Assembly (NCBI RefSeq): GCF_900099655.1
Contig: NZ_FNDC01000011.1
Span: 1-64,000 of the forward strand
Source: Planococcus glaciei
Lineage (GTDB): Bacteria > Bacillota > Bacilli > Bacillales_A > Planococcaceae
DNA length: 64,000 bases
Reading direction: 5' to 3'
Part shown: piece after piece, positions 8,410 through 17,544 of the stretch
How the letters are laid out: every line of letters starts with the position of its first letter
Position numbering within the stretch: the first letter of the stretch is position 1
The notes under the pieces: generated by a model
The model's input: the letters and a program-made list of their open reading frames with translations, nothing else
The model's database searches: none
Told to the model about the DNA's origin: nothing
Program-made: the position numbers and the translations under genes

Positions 8410-9237
8410 TTGGAGATTAGTGAAAAAAATAGTTCGGTTAAAGTAATCCCTCGCCTTATCCATATGGAAACTTTTCTTAAAGCATTAGCCTCACATCCAG
8501 AAACCAGCAGAAAAGATTTATTCCTAGAAATATTTAATCTTACAGAAGAGGAATTAGAAACGATATCATTCTTCGGCATACTTAATTTAGAGAGTTAGAT
8601 AGGAATACTTGAAACGCAATTAAATATGTTGCAGAACCTTGCTTATGAAGACTTTATAAAGGATGAATTAACGCTTCTCCAAAAAGAATTCCCTGTTTCA
8701 AAAGCGATTGAATTTGAGTTGTTCATTCTTGATGAACAGGATCAATTTGTCAGAGAAAAGCTTGGAGGTGTTTCAGCATTCACTGACTGGAGTGGCAAGA
8801 TATTTTTCGCAGTGCTTCCTGACGCTCAAGTTCGTTCAACCCTAAGATCAGTCATTAACCACGAATATCATCATCATTGGCGAACACATGCCTTAAATAT
8901 CACCGAACAGAATCAAACATTAATGGACCGATTGATACTAGAAGGTTTAGCAGAACATTTTGTAAGAATCAGATTGGGCGATGTCTATATTGGTCCTTAT
9001 AAAGATGCACTAACCGAAGAGCAAGCCAAAGATTTATGGGAAAGTACATACAAATCATGTCGCAACGAACTAGGTGAAAGAACCAACGTCTACATGTTCG
9101 GAAGCAAAGAAGAAAACTTGCCTTTCTGGGGCGGTTATTCCCTTGGATATTATTTAGTGAAATGGTATTTAGAGAAAAACGAAGGCAGCTCTATTGAATA
9201 CATGACATCCTTGTCTAGTGAAAAATTTTCATTTTAA
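8410..9237 (+). pseudogene. DUF2268-type (YjaZ-like) predicted Zn protease split by an in-frame TAG
   Basis: Two open stretches, 8410-8598 (62 codons) and 8626-9237 (203 codons), are in the same frame and separated only by TAG at 8596-8598 and nine sense codons. Read through, they give about 275 residues, a usual length for DUF2268 predicted metalloproteases. The second part holds the HEYHHHWR zinc-binding HExxH motif and LILEGLAEHF, a likely glutamate ligand helix. The second ATG at 8626 has no Shine-Dalgarno site. I infer a recently inactivated gene, or a truncated product that keeps the catalytic motif. The TTG start at 8410 is uncertain. Confidence 0.6.
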
Positions 9238-9355
9238 GCTTTAACTTCTGCACATTTAAATTCCTAAAAAACGCAAGAACAGAAATTGCGAGAAAAAATG
9301 GTACAATCAAAATTCTGCTCGATCAGGTTTTTAAGCTCGGTTTCCAAAAGGATGC

Positions 9356-9440
9356 AGGTTTATATAGCAGCACTTATCGGAAGGGAGGAAGCTAGCAGAG
9401 CTTTTTCCCTCCTTTTTATCCAGAAACGCGTATTTTTACG
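9356..9440 (+). repeat. box-hairpin-box intergenic element, copy D
   Basis: 5' box AGGTTTATATAGCAGCACTT then ATCGGA; a 12-bp hairpin AGGGAGGAAGCT (9382) with AGCTTTTTCCCT (9399) including two G-T pairs and a 5-nt loop; 3' box TTTTTATCCAGAAACGCGTA then TTTTTA. Confidence 0.7.
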
Positions 9441-9558
9441 AACGTTACTTCTTAAAAAAATTCTTGCTATTTGTTATGGGAATTGAAAAAATGGCAGAAT
9501 GCTTTGTTTTGAGAGCTTTCCTATCTTTGTCCTTCTATATGGATAAATATCGAAATGA

Positions 9559-10050
9559 TTAATCATCAGTTGAAAAAGGGGCTGCTTTAGCACCGGCTTT
9601 AAATAATAAGGGGATAAGTGCCAATAAAGTCATTCCTACAATCAATGTAGCGAGTATTAACTCTTTCCAGATAATCAAATCTTCTACAAACATGTGATGA
9701 ATAATCAAGGAATTTATTGGAATGTTAAGCAATAAGCCCGTAAGAAGCCCGGGTGCATATTTTTTCATCAGTATAGTTGCCATAAGATGGGGGAAGATAG
9801 CGTTCAAAATCATGGACCCTAAAAAGCCGATAAAAATCCATTTAGTTAAGGTTAATTCTGGTCTATAGACATAACCAAAGGCCGATAAATAAGCAAAAGC
9901 AGTTATAACAATAACCGCAAAATGAAATTCACTTGTGGTAACTGACTTTTGAAATTTGGAAGGTTGTTGAGACCATTTAGGCAGCCAAATTGCCTCTTCA
10001 ATATTATGCAATGTAATAGCAAAACAAAAGAATAATGCGAGATACTCCAT
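9559..10050 (-). CDS. HXXEE domain membrane protein
   Basis: The 163-residue protein has about five hydrophobic segments and the family-defining histidine and acidic motif HNIEEA near residue 15, plus the later HLMATILMKKYAPGLLTG segment typical of HXXEE proteins. The biochemical role of this family is not established. AAAGGAGG lies upstream of the ATG at 10050. It is alone on the minus strand in a plus-strand neighbourhood. Confidence 0.8.
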   Translation of the reverse strand: MEYLALFFCFAITLHNIEEAIWLPKWSQQPSKFQKSVTTSEFHFAVIVITAFAYLSAFGYVYRPELTLTKWIFIGFLGSMILNAIFPHLMATILMKKYAPGLLTGLLLNIPINSLIIHHMFVEDLIIWKELILATLIVGMTLLALIPLLFKAGAKAAPFSTDD

Positions 10051-10177
10051 TTATCTGTTCCTCCTTTACGCAGCAGTGTACAAGATTTGTTCAATGAGGC
10101 CTTAACAATAAAATAAGTAATATTAAACCAACTCTATCATGTTACTTACCAAAAGCTACAATCTACTTATTAGATTC

Positions 10178-10252
10178 AAGTTTGCATATGAGGGATTATC
10201 GATAGAGGAGAAGAGCAATCTTCTTCTCTTTTTATCTAAAGAAGTGAAATTT
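10178..10252 (+). repeat. box-hairpin-box intergenic element, copy E
   Basis: 5' box AAGTTTGCATATGAGGGATT then ATCGATAG; hairpin arms GAGAAGA (10208) and TCTTCTC (10222), extendable by wobble pairs; T-run; 3' box TTTATCTAAAGAAGTGAAAT. Confidence 0.7.
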
Positions 10253-10260
10253 TCCAAACG

Positions 10261-10719
10261 ATTTTCTGTATGATTTAATATCGACAAAAAGAACCGAAAA
10301 AGTTCTTTTGCTTAGTCCTTATTTTATTATGCCCTTAAATCTTGCTCGTTTATAAATATTTATTTTTAATGAACTATCTATATTAAGGTCAATAGATAAT
10401 TTGCCGTTCACATGTTTGCTGTATTTAACTAAGAATGCCTGCAATACTTTATCAGATGCAGATTAACGATTTCATTTGAGATGATTGCAACTACTTCGGA
10501 AAAATATTTGTTGGTAAGGATACATTGTTTCTGGTTTTTAAACGAAGATATAATTCTATGGGATAAAAATCTTTAAGAAGAAGTGAGCGCATACACTTCC
10601 TAAGATTATCTGGAAAGAGGATTAGGGATAAGAAAAAGATAATACTCAATACAGATGCATGATAAACTGTGGATAAATCAGACAAACAACGAGCAACCGT
10701 TAATGAATGAGGTGATAAA
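10261..10719. other. intergenic region upstream of yyaC
   Basis: About 460 AT-rich bases with no convincing gene on either strand. No clear promoter could be assigned. Confidence 0.5.
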
Positions 10720-11298
10720 GTGAAGCTGTTTCGTAGAGGAAGAAACGAAAAGCCTGAACAGGATGAAAAAAATAACGAGATGAAAAAACTGACACGGGCT
10801 TCGCTTGAAAAACTTATGCTCCAGGCAGACAAAGAGATTGTTTTCTTATGCGTCGGATCGGATCTGGCCATTGTCGATTCAGTAGGGCCGTTAACTGGAA
10901 CCTTGTTAGAAGAAAACAATCTTCCATATCGTGTATACGGCACCCTGAAAGCTCCGGTTCATGCACTGAATTTGGAAACTACCTTAAAGGAAATCCATCA
11001 GGGGCTTGGTGAGCATTTGCTAATTGTATTGGATGCCTGTATCGGCCAAGAAGAAGAAATCGGACAGGTCTTTCTGAAAACCGGTCCCCTATATCCAGGA
11101 AAAGCGATAGGTAACCCATTGCCTCCAGTTGGGGATTTTCATTTAATCGCCGTTGTAAATTGCCATGATCGAGACACATATGAGCATTATTTAACGGATA
11201 CAAGACTTTTTACGATTTATGATATGGCGAAAAGAACATCAGAACTTATCCTCACCGCTGCTCGGAGCATTCAGGAAAAGCAGTTTAAAACCGATTAG
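10720..11298 (+). CDS. yyaC: YyaC-type protein (DUF1256, GPR-like protease fold)
   Basis: The 192-residue product has a charged N-terminal tail (1-25) and a single domain with IVFLCVGSDLAIVDSVGPLTG and LLIVLDACIG, matching YyaC of Bacillus. YyaC is annotated as a sporulation-linked, GPR-related putative protease whose substrate I do not know. The PLYPGKAIGNPLPPVGDF segment is also typical. GTG at 10720 follows GAGGTGAT. In B. subtilis yyaC lies near the origin; here it stands between repeats and the citrate module. Confidence 0.82.
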   Translation: MKLFRRGRNEKPEQDEKNNEMKKLTRASLEKLMLQADKEIVFLCVGSDLAIVDSVGPLTGTLLEENNLPYRVYGTLKAPVHALNLETTLKEIHQGLGEHLLIVLDACIGQEEEIGQVFLKTGPLYPGKAIGNPLPPVGDFHLIAVVNCHDRDTYEHYLTDTRLFTIYDMAKRTSELILTAARSIQEKQFKTD

Positions 11299-11766
11299 GC
11301 TGTTTGTTGTGCAACGTCAAATCCTTGAGGTGTTCAGACGCTTTGATGAGAAAGTCAGGTTCACCAAAACTGCCCGATTTAAGACAATAAGCATGTATCT
11401 GCCAACAGCGAGTCCTGAAGGTACGCCGGTTGCAATTCTTTCTAAAATGAAGTTCCGCTGGATGACCGATTTTCTACTAACCGACTCGAAGCATCTCCCA
11501 CGGCATTTACCAGTTTCTTTAAGTCCTCTTTATTGCTCGCTTGAACAGTGATATCAGTTAAAAGAAAGGAAACCATTTTGCTGATGGTCAATGGATCAAT
11601 TTGCCGCGCTTCGCCAATCTGTATTGTCTGCAGAACTGCATCGGGATTGTTGTCGGTCATACCAACACGTCGCTGTTGCTTTTCAGCTTATTCAAAACTT
11701 CTACGCTATAATGAGTTTGAGGAATTGCTGAGGTAACCCAATTACTATTAGAAAAGAGCCAGAAAA
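11299..11766. other. possible minus-strand gene remnant
   Basis: The minus strand from 11660 to 11442 encodes 72 residues with a protein-like composition (QIDPLTISKMVSFLLTDITV, then NKEDLKKLVNAVGDASSRLV). A neighbouring minus frame reads ATGVPSGLAVGRYMLIVLNR downstream. No Shine-Dalgarno site is present. This may be a frameshifted remnant; no family is recognised. Confidence 0.3.
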
Positions 11767-13392
11767 ATGACCGGAATAAATAAGATTCCTTTACAAACCA
11801 AAATATTAGGGCTGATCAGTGCACTGGTCTTTTTTATCGTGATTCTTCTCGCTGGCATATTTGCTTATCTGGAATCCATTGATACAAGAGCGCAAGTGGA
11901 ACAATTGGCTTTGCAAACGGCAAAGACGATTGCTCTCATGCCCGAACTCCGGGAAGGCATTGAACAGAAAGATATAGATAGCCGTTTCCGGCCAATTGCC
12001 GAGCAAGTAAAAGACCAGGTCAATGCGGTGGATATCGTGATTGAGAATCGTGAAGAAATCATTTATTCACATGTGGACTCCACATTGATAAGCCAAAAGA
12101 GCATGGATCCCGCCAATTACCAAACATTGATTTTTGGGGGATCAAATAATTTTGAAGTGGCACGGAAGCAAGGTTCCGTGTTGACTGGAAAAGTTCCGGT
12201 TATTGCAGATTACGGCGAATATACGCAAATCATTGGAACGGTTTCCGTCGAATTTTTGGAACGGGATATTTACCAGAGCATTACTGAACGCATTAAAATG
12301 ATTGGCCTTGCCTCATTGGCCGTGGTTCTGCTCGGGATCATTGGCGGAGTTTTATTAGCCAAAAGTATCAGAAACGATACGCTGGGACTTGAACCGCATG
12401 AAATTGCTTCGCTATATCGTGAAAGGAATGCCATTCTTTTATCCGTTAAAGAAGGAATTATAGCGATCGATGGAAAGGGATTCATCACCTTAATTAATCA
12501 TTCTGCAAAATCCATGCTGAATCTGGATTCGGAAAACCTTCTCGGCCAGCCTATCAAGCATTTTCTGCATCATATAAAAATAGATGATGTACTGCGGACA
12601 GAAAAAGCGGTTACCAATGCCGAGGTTCCGATTAATGAAAAAACATTTATCTTTAATATCATTCCAATTATTGAAAACGGGACAGTGGCAGGAGCAGTTT
12701 CAAGTTTCCGGGATAAAACGGAATTGAAAAGTCTGATGAATACCATCACAGAAGTTCGCGAATATTCAGATGGCCTACGTGCACAAACACACGAGTACGC
12801 CAATAAATTATTTTTATTATCCGGGTTGTTGCAGCTGGATCGGCATCAGGAAGCTTTGGAATTTATTCAAAAAGAGTCTGTTATCCATCAGCAACAAAAC
12901 CAGGTCCTTTTCAATCAAATTCACGATACACACGTCCAGGCTGTTTTGTTGGGAAAAATCAGCAAGGCATCTGAAAAGAAAATACTTTTTGAAATCGATG
13001 CCGAAAGTTATGTAGATCCGTTTCCAGTTCATATAGAGGCAGCGGATATTGCCATTATTATCGGCAATCTGCTCGACAATGCATTTGATGCGGTGGAGCA
13101 TCAACTAGAGAAAAAAGTAGCTTTTTCAATTACTGGCGTAGGCAGCGAGATTATAATAGAAGTAACAGACAATGGAAAAGGAATCTCAAGCGAAGCACTA
13201 ACGTCTTTGTTTACGTTGGGGTACTCCTCTAAGGGAGACAAAAGGGGATACGGTTTGTTCAATGTGAAACGTATTGTCGAATCATTAGGTGGGACGGTTG
13301 AAGTAAACAACGTGCGGGAAGGAAGAACTATTTTTACCGTCTATCTTCCTAAAAAACGAGAGGGTCAGCAAGGAGCGAAAATGAATGATTAA
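11767..13392 (+). CDS. citS: CitA/DcuS-type sensor histidine kinase, citrate sensing (CitS-like)
   Basis: The 541-residue kinase has a first membrane helix (about 13-33), an extracytoplasmic PAS-like sensor (34-180), a second helix (about 180-200), a cytoplasmic PAS (about 220-320), the phospho-acceptor motif around His342 in QTHEYANKL, and an HATPase_c domain with NLLDNAFDA, DNGKGI and GYGLFNV boxes. This is the carboxylate-sensing class. It overlaps the response regulator gene by eight bases and is followed by a TctC-like protein and a citrate transporter, as in the Bacillus citS-citT-citM region, so citrate is the likely signal. The ligand is inferred from context. Confidence 0.88.
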   Translation: MTGINKIPLQTKILGLISALVFFIVILLAGIFAYLESIDTRAQVEQLALQTAKTIALMPELREGIEQKDIDSRFRPIAEQVKDQVNAVDIVIENREEIIYSHVDSTLISQKSMDPANYQTLIFGGSNNFEVARKQGSVLTGKVPVIADYGEYTQIIGTVSVEFLERDIYQSITERIKMIGLASLAVVLLGIIGGVLLAKSIRNDTLGLEPHEIASLYRERNAILLSVKEGIIAIDGKGFITLINHSAKSMLNLDSENLLGQPIKHFLHHIKIDDVLRTEKAVTNAEVPINEKTFIFNIIPIIENGTVAGAVSSFRDKTELKSLMNTITEVREYSDGLRAQTHEYANKLFLLSGLLQLDRHQEALEFIQKESVIHQQQNQVLFNQIHDTHVQAVLLGKISKASEKKILFEIDAESYVDPFPVHIEAADIAIIIGNLLDNAFDAVEHQLEKKVAFSITGVGSEIIIEVTDNGKGISSEALTSLFTLGYSSKGDKRGYGLFNVKRIVESLGGTVEVNNVREGRTIFTVYLPKKREGQQGAKMND

Positions 13393-14059
13393 GGTTGTTA
13401 TAGCAGAAGATGATTTTCGGATTGCTCAAGTACAGGAGCAGTTTTTGCAAAAGGTAACAGATGTGGAATTGGTAGGGAAAGCATTAAATGCAAAAGAAAC
13501 GTTGGAACTTTTAAGTAAGCATGAAGTGGATCTGCTGCTGCTCGACATTTATATGCCGGATGAATTAGGTACGGAGTTATTGCCAAAAATCAGAGAAAAC
13601 CATCCGCTGGTTGATATTATTATGGTGACGGCTGCAACGGAAAGAATGATGCTTGAGAAGGCGGTCAAATATGGCGTTTTTAACTACCTATTAAAGCCGG
13701 TGACTATGAAAAAATTTGTTGAGACGATTGAGGATTACAAAAGAAAGAAAAAATTGCTCAGCGCTGCAGAAGACGTGGATCAAATAATGATTGACCGATA
13801 CTTTGGAAGTATGAATCAATCGGCCGCTATACAAAAAGATCTTCCTACAGGTGTCGATCGCCATACATTGGACAAAGTGAAAGATGTAGTGAAAAAGCTT
13901 AAAGGTGTTTCAATCGATGAAATGAGCGAAGAATTGGGGGTATCCCGGACAACTGCCAGAAGGTATTTGGAGTATCTCGTATTGATAGACGTCTGTGTAG
14001 CAAAACACGATTATGGCATTGTCGGAAGGCCTCAGAGAAAGTATTACCTTTTAGAATAA
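13385..14059 (+). CDS. citT: CitB/DctR-type response regulator (CitT-like)
   Basis: The 224-residue protein has a receiver domain with phospho-acceptor Asp54 in LLLLDIYMP, Thr near 83 and Lys in YLLKPV. The C-terminal half carries a helix-turn-helix (VSIDEMSEELGVSRTTARRY) of the CitB family. It should activate the citrate transporter gene when phosphorylated by the upstream kinase. The start overlaps the kinase stop and AAGGAGCG lies upstream. Confidence 0.88.
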   Translation: MIKVVIAEDDFRIAQVQEQFLQKVTDVELVGKALNAKETLELLSKHEVDLLLLDIYMPDELGTELLPKIRENHPLVDIIMVTAATERMMLEKAVKYGVFNYLLKPVTMKKFVETIEDYKRKKKLLSAAEDVDQIMIDRYFGSMNQSAAIQKDLPTGVDRHTLDKVKDVVKKLKGVSIDEMSEELGVSRTTARRYLEYLVLIDVCVAKHDYGIVGRPQRKYYLLE

Positions 14060-14100
14060 GGAACTGGAATTTATTTTTTCAAATTAATGAGGGATAAACA

Positions 14101-15060
14101 TTGAGAAGAAAACACATAATAATTTCCGCTCTTTTTGCTATCTTATTGGCTGGATGTTCACAAGAAGAACCGGATATCAGCCTGGATGAAGTTACGCTTG
14201 TGGCTGGTTCGATTGGCGGAGGATGGGACATAACAGCGCAGATGATACGAGACAGTTTACTCAGTGAAAACTTGATTGACGGAGAAATTCAAGTCGTTAA
14301 TCATCTCGGAGCAGGAGGAGAATTAGGCTGGAAATACACGCAGCAGCAAAAAGGGCCAGTATTAGCCGTCAATTCAAGCTTGCTCATTACAAATCATTTA
14401 TTAGGGCAAAGCCAGTTGACCTATAAAGATTTTACACCACTCGCCATTTTGGCGACAGAATGGGAAGTGGTGGTTGTATCGAAGGATTCAAGCATAAAAA
14501 GTGCAAATAGCTTAATAGAGAATCTGAAAGATGCACCGCAGAATTTTAAAATCGGCGTTTCGCCAAGACTTGGGAATGACGATCAACTGTCATTCGTGTT
14601 GGCGAGCGAACAAGCTGGAGCAAAGCCGGAAGAACTTGACTTTCATATCTACGAAAATAGTGCCCAAGTAGTGGAAGCGTTGTTGGAAAAGCAGATAGAC
14701 GTTGCGTCGATGACCTTATCGGAAGCAAAGAAATATTACGATCTGGACCAAGTAAAAATACTTGTGATTTCATCTGATGAAAGATTAAAAGAACTTCCGG
14801 AAATCCCCACATGGACGGAAGAAGGCATTGAAGTTGTTTTTGAACATTGGCGAGGCATTATGGGGCCGCCGAATATGGCAAAAGATGAAATTCAGTTTTG
14901 GGATGAGACATTTGGGGAAATGGTGCAAACAGAAGAATGGCAACAAACCATCGAACAGTATATGTGGAAAGATTTTTATATGAATAGCAGTGAAACAACA
15001 GAGTTTTTGGAAGAGCAAAGTAAGATGTATGAAGAATTGATGAAGGGCAGCGGCAAATAA
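14101..15060 (+). CDS. TctC/Bug-family tricarboxylate-binding lipoprotein
   Basis: The 319-residue product begins with a lipoprotein signal peptide ending LLAGC (Cys19), followed by a Bug-type two-lobe solute-binding domain (VAGSIGGGWDITAQMI near the start). In B. subtilis a similar protein, YflP, sits with citS-citT. There are no TctA/TctB membrane genes here, so it more likely presents citrate to the sensor kinase or to the CitM-type transporter. TTG at 14101 follows GAGGG. It is probably the third gene of the kinase operon. Confidence 0.85.
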   Translation: MRRKHIIISALFAILLAGCSQEEPDISLDEVTLVAGSIGGGWDITAQMIRDSLLSENLIDGEIQVVNHLGAGGELGWKYTQQQKGPVLAVNSSLLITNHLLGQSQLTYKDFTPLAILATEWEVVVVSKDSSIKSANSLIENLKDAPQNFKIGVSPRLGNDDQLSFVLASEQAGAKPEELDFHIYENSAQVVEALLEKQIDVASMTLSEAKKYYDLDQVKILVISSDERLKELPEIPTWTEEGIEVVFEHWRGIMGPPNMAKDEIQFWDETFGEMVQTEEWQQTIEQYMWKDFYMNSSETTEFLEEQSKMYEELMKGSGK

Positions 15061-15208
15061 GACAGCTTCTCACAAAGTTATAGAAGGAATAGTTGCAATG
15101 AAATAAAGCTTTGCAGCGGCTCTTGCCTCTTTTATAGCTAAAGTGATTAGAAACTTACTCCCGGCCGTATCTACAAATAATTTTCATGTCGAAATCAGCC
15201 TATTACTA
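15061..15208 (+). repeat. possible decayed box-hairpin-box element
   Basis: After the lipoprotein gene, a purine-poor degraded hairpin region is followed by TTTTATAGCTAAAGTGATTA, which resembles the 3' box of the repeat family. The match is weak. Confidence 0.25.
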
Positions 15209-15210
15209 AG

Positions 15211-15257
15211 GGCTTCAGTTTAAGGCATTAATACGCCTTAAGCTGAAGCCTTTTTGT
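15211..15257 (+). terminator. strong hairpin terminator
   Basis: GGCTTCAGTTTAAGGC (15211-15226) pairs with GCCTTAAGCTGAAGCC (15235-15250) with a single G-T pair, followed by TTTTTGTGTT. It separates the kinase operon from the citM leader. Confidence 0.9.
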
Positions 15258-15413
15258 GTTATTTTTTTACATTAAATCAGCTGGAATTTCAAGCTCTCAG
15301 GTATGATTCAACGCACTTTAATGTTTTGCTAACGCCATTGAATAAAAACGCGAATACTCCGACGATGGTTTTTATGTACGAAAAGAATTCAAAGGATTTA
15401 AATGACAAAAATT

Positions 15414-15427
15414 TGTAAACGTTTACA
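15414..15427. promoter_or_regulatory. cre site (CcpA operator) for citM
   Basis: TGTAAACGTTTACA is a perfect palindrome matching the catabolite-responsive element consensus. It lies 103 bases before citM, so glucose repression by CcpA is likely, as for B. subtilis citM. Confidence 0.85.
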
Positions 15428-15529
15428 TAGAGAATTCCATCCTCTATATTTATAAACAATATCTAATTGGCGAATTATTTCACAAGTTTAATGACTGACA
15501 ATTTCGAAAAAATTTAAGGGGGAATAAAT

Positions 15530-16837
15530 ATGTTAGCTCTTTTGGGTTATTCAATGATCGCTGTATTTATGTTTTTGATCATCACAAAACGGATGTCTGC
15601 ATTGGTTGCGCTGGTAACTATACCGACGTTGTTCGCTTTGCTTGGAGGTTTTGGTGCTGGGCTTGGCGATATGATGATGGAAGGGATCAAGCAAGTTGCT
15701 CCAACCGGGGTTATGTTGATGTTCGCTATACTTTACTTTGGCATTATGATTGACGCAGGCTTGTTCGATCCACTTGTCTCAAAAATTTTAGCGATTGTTA
15801 AGGGAGATCCATTGAAAATTGTTTTAGGGACGGCTATCCTGGCGATGCTTGTAGCACTTGATGGCGATGGCACCACTACTTATATGATCACCGTATCAGC
15901 CATGCTGCCGCTTTATAAGCGGATTGGCATGAACCCGCTAGTATTGACTTGTGTCGCGATGCTTTCATTCGGCGTCATGAACATGATGCCTTGGGGCGGA
16001 CCGACAGCAAGAGCAGTAGCGGCACTGCAGCTGGATATGGCAGATGTATTTACGCCGCTCATCCCTGTAATGGCAGCCGGGATCTTATGGACTTTGTTTA
16101 CGGCATTTGTCCTTGGAAGAAAAGAGCGGAAAAGATTGGGCGTTGCTGAGATTCAATATTCTGTGAAAGAGACACTTGCGTTAAGTGAAGTAAGCGCAGC
16201 CGCTATTCCGAATGACACGAAACGGCCAAAGTTGATATGGATAAATCTTATTTTGACCATTGCCTTGATAGTCTGTTTGGTTGCTTCTGTCTTGCCGTTG
16301 GCTACGCTGTTCATGATTGCTTTTGTCATCGCGCTGATGATCAACTACCCAAACCTGGATGATCAGAAGAAAAGAATTTCCAGCCATGCAGGAAATGTCC
16401 TTGCCGTTGTGGGATTGGTTTTTGCTTCTGGTATTTTTACAGGGATTTTATCTGGAACAGAAATGGTCGATGCGATGGCTAACAGTTTAGTAGCAGTGAT
16501 TCCGGAATCGCTAGGCTCGTATTTTGCTGTTATTACCGCTGTCACCAGTATTCCATTCACTTACTTTATGGCAAATGATCCTTATTATTTCGGCGTACTG
16601 CCAATTTTAGCTGAAACGGCAGCAGCTTATGGCGTGGATCCGGTTGAAATTGCACGTGCATCCTTATTGGGCCAGCCAATCCATGCGATGAGCCCCTTGA
16701 TGGCTTCTGCTTACTTGCTTGTCGGTATGGCGGGTGTGGAGTTCGGAGACCATCAAAAATTCATTTTTAAATGGGCGTTGGGGTCATGCTTTGTAATGAT
16801 TTTCTTTTCGATTGCTATCGGCGTCATTACGTTATAA
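15530..16837 (+). CDS. citM: CitMHS-family divalent metal-citrate transporter
   Basis: The 435-residue protein has about 12 membrane helices and the CitMHS signatures LDGDGTTTYMITVSAMLPLY and MNMMPWGGPTARAVAAL, with a second half-repeat containing FTYFMANDPYYFGVLPIL. Family members import citrate complexed with Mg2+ or Ca2+ in symport with protons. The upstream cre and the kinase-regulator pair suggest induction by citrate and repression by glucose. AAGGGGGAATAAAT precedes the ATG. Metal preference (CitM versus CitH) cannot be read from the sequence. Confidence 0.92.
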   Translation: MLALLGYSMIAVFMFLIITKRMSALVALVTIPTLFALLGGFGAGLGDMMMEGIKQVAPTGVMLMFAILYFGIMIDAGLFDPLVSKILAIVKGDPLKIVLGTAILAMLVALDGDGTTTYMITVSAMLPLYKRIGMNPLVLTCVAMLSFGVMNMMPWGGPTARAVAALQLDMADVFTPLIPVMAAGILWTLFTAFVLGRKERKRLGVAEIQYSVKETLALSEVSAAAIPNDTKRPKLIWINLILTIALIVCLVASVLPLATLFMIAFVIALMINYPNLDDQKKRISSHAGNVLAVVGLVFASGIFTGILSGTEMVDAMANSLVAVIPESLGSYFAVITAVTSIPFTYFMANDPYYFGVLPILAETAAAYGVDPVEIARASLLGQPIHAMSPLMASAYLLVGMAGVEFGDHQKFIFKWALGSCFVMIFFSIAIGVITL

Positions 16838-16929
16838 GCTCCCATACTAGAGAATGTCTCTGTAGAAAATATCAAGATACTCATCAGCTTCTGCGTTTGA
16901 ATACATGCATCTCCCGGCCGATGAACTGG

Positions 16930-16978
16930 ACTCGAAATGATAGACACTTTTAAAAGTGGCTCCATTTCGAGTTTTTTC
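16930..16978 (+). terminator. terminator of citM
   Basis: ACTCGAAATG pairs with CATTTCGAGT around an inner CACTTTTAAAAGTG palindrome, followed by TTTTTTCTG. Confidence 0.85.
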
Positions 16979-17204
16979 TGTTTCTTAAGCATCGGTATAC
17001 TATATTCGTCTGGTTGGCAGGAATATTTTTATAGGAGACAGTTTGTCTAATCAAGTACAACACTTCATCCATGAATACTTCGCCGTTCGCCGCTTCAGTC
17101 ATTTCCGTGTCCGTTCATTGATCAGCCGTAGAGCCTCGTTTAATTCACTTTCATTGACGGTGGCGACACAGGCATTGCTCCTTCCGCCGCATTAAACCTG
17201 GACC

Positions 17205-17389
17205 AACCCTTCATGAAAGATGTCCATGAAGTGCATAAAGCGGCACCAAAAGCGACAATCTTCGCTGTTCGCATGGAAGTGGTCAACCACTGGAACCTCT
17301 CAAGTGCAGATTTGAAAAGATTTGCGGAAGAAAAAGGCATGGCTTCGAATGTAGTTATTCCAAATGATGGCGATTGCTATTATTATTAG
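17205..17389 (+). pseudogene. C-terminal remnant of an MBL-fold hydrolase
   Basis: The frame encodes MKDVHEVHKAAPKATIFAVR, then MEVVNHWNLS and FAEEKGMASNVVIPNDGD, ending YYY. It aligns by eye with the end of the MBL lipoprotein at 50511 (KEDVYEVYKAAPEAAV, MEAVNHWGLSREELKK, SNVFVPDDGESYLY). No start or metal-binding half is present. Its stop falls at the boundary of the 147-bp repeat. Confidence 0.7.
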
Positions 17390-17532
17390 CGGTAATTTCA
17401 GCTATTTTATGGTGGGAATTATTGTTAATATTGATGTACCAAGAATTTAATATTTCTTTTAAGATCTGCTGATTGATCTATTTCAACAAAAGGTTAATGT
17501 CTCATGAGAAGGTACTTAATCGATAGTCACCT
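17386..17532 (+). repeat. 147-bp direct repeat, copy 2
   Basis: This copy differs from 7525-7671 at six positions by eye. Here it lies exactly between two gene fragments, the MBL remnant on its left and a start-less 96-codon frame on its right, which suggests that the repeat marks a recombination junction. Confidence 0.9.
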
Positions 17533-17544
17533 AGCATCAAAAGA

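Noticed and set aside
9286..9486. 66-codon plus frame at 9286-9486
   Set aside because: It consists of repeat element D read in frame; no ribosome site.
15340..15407. Short remnant-like frame before citM (EYSDDGFYVRKEFKGFK)
   Set aside because: Some resemblance to the remnant at 7202, but too short to support a feature.
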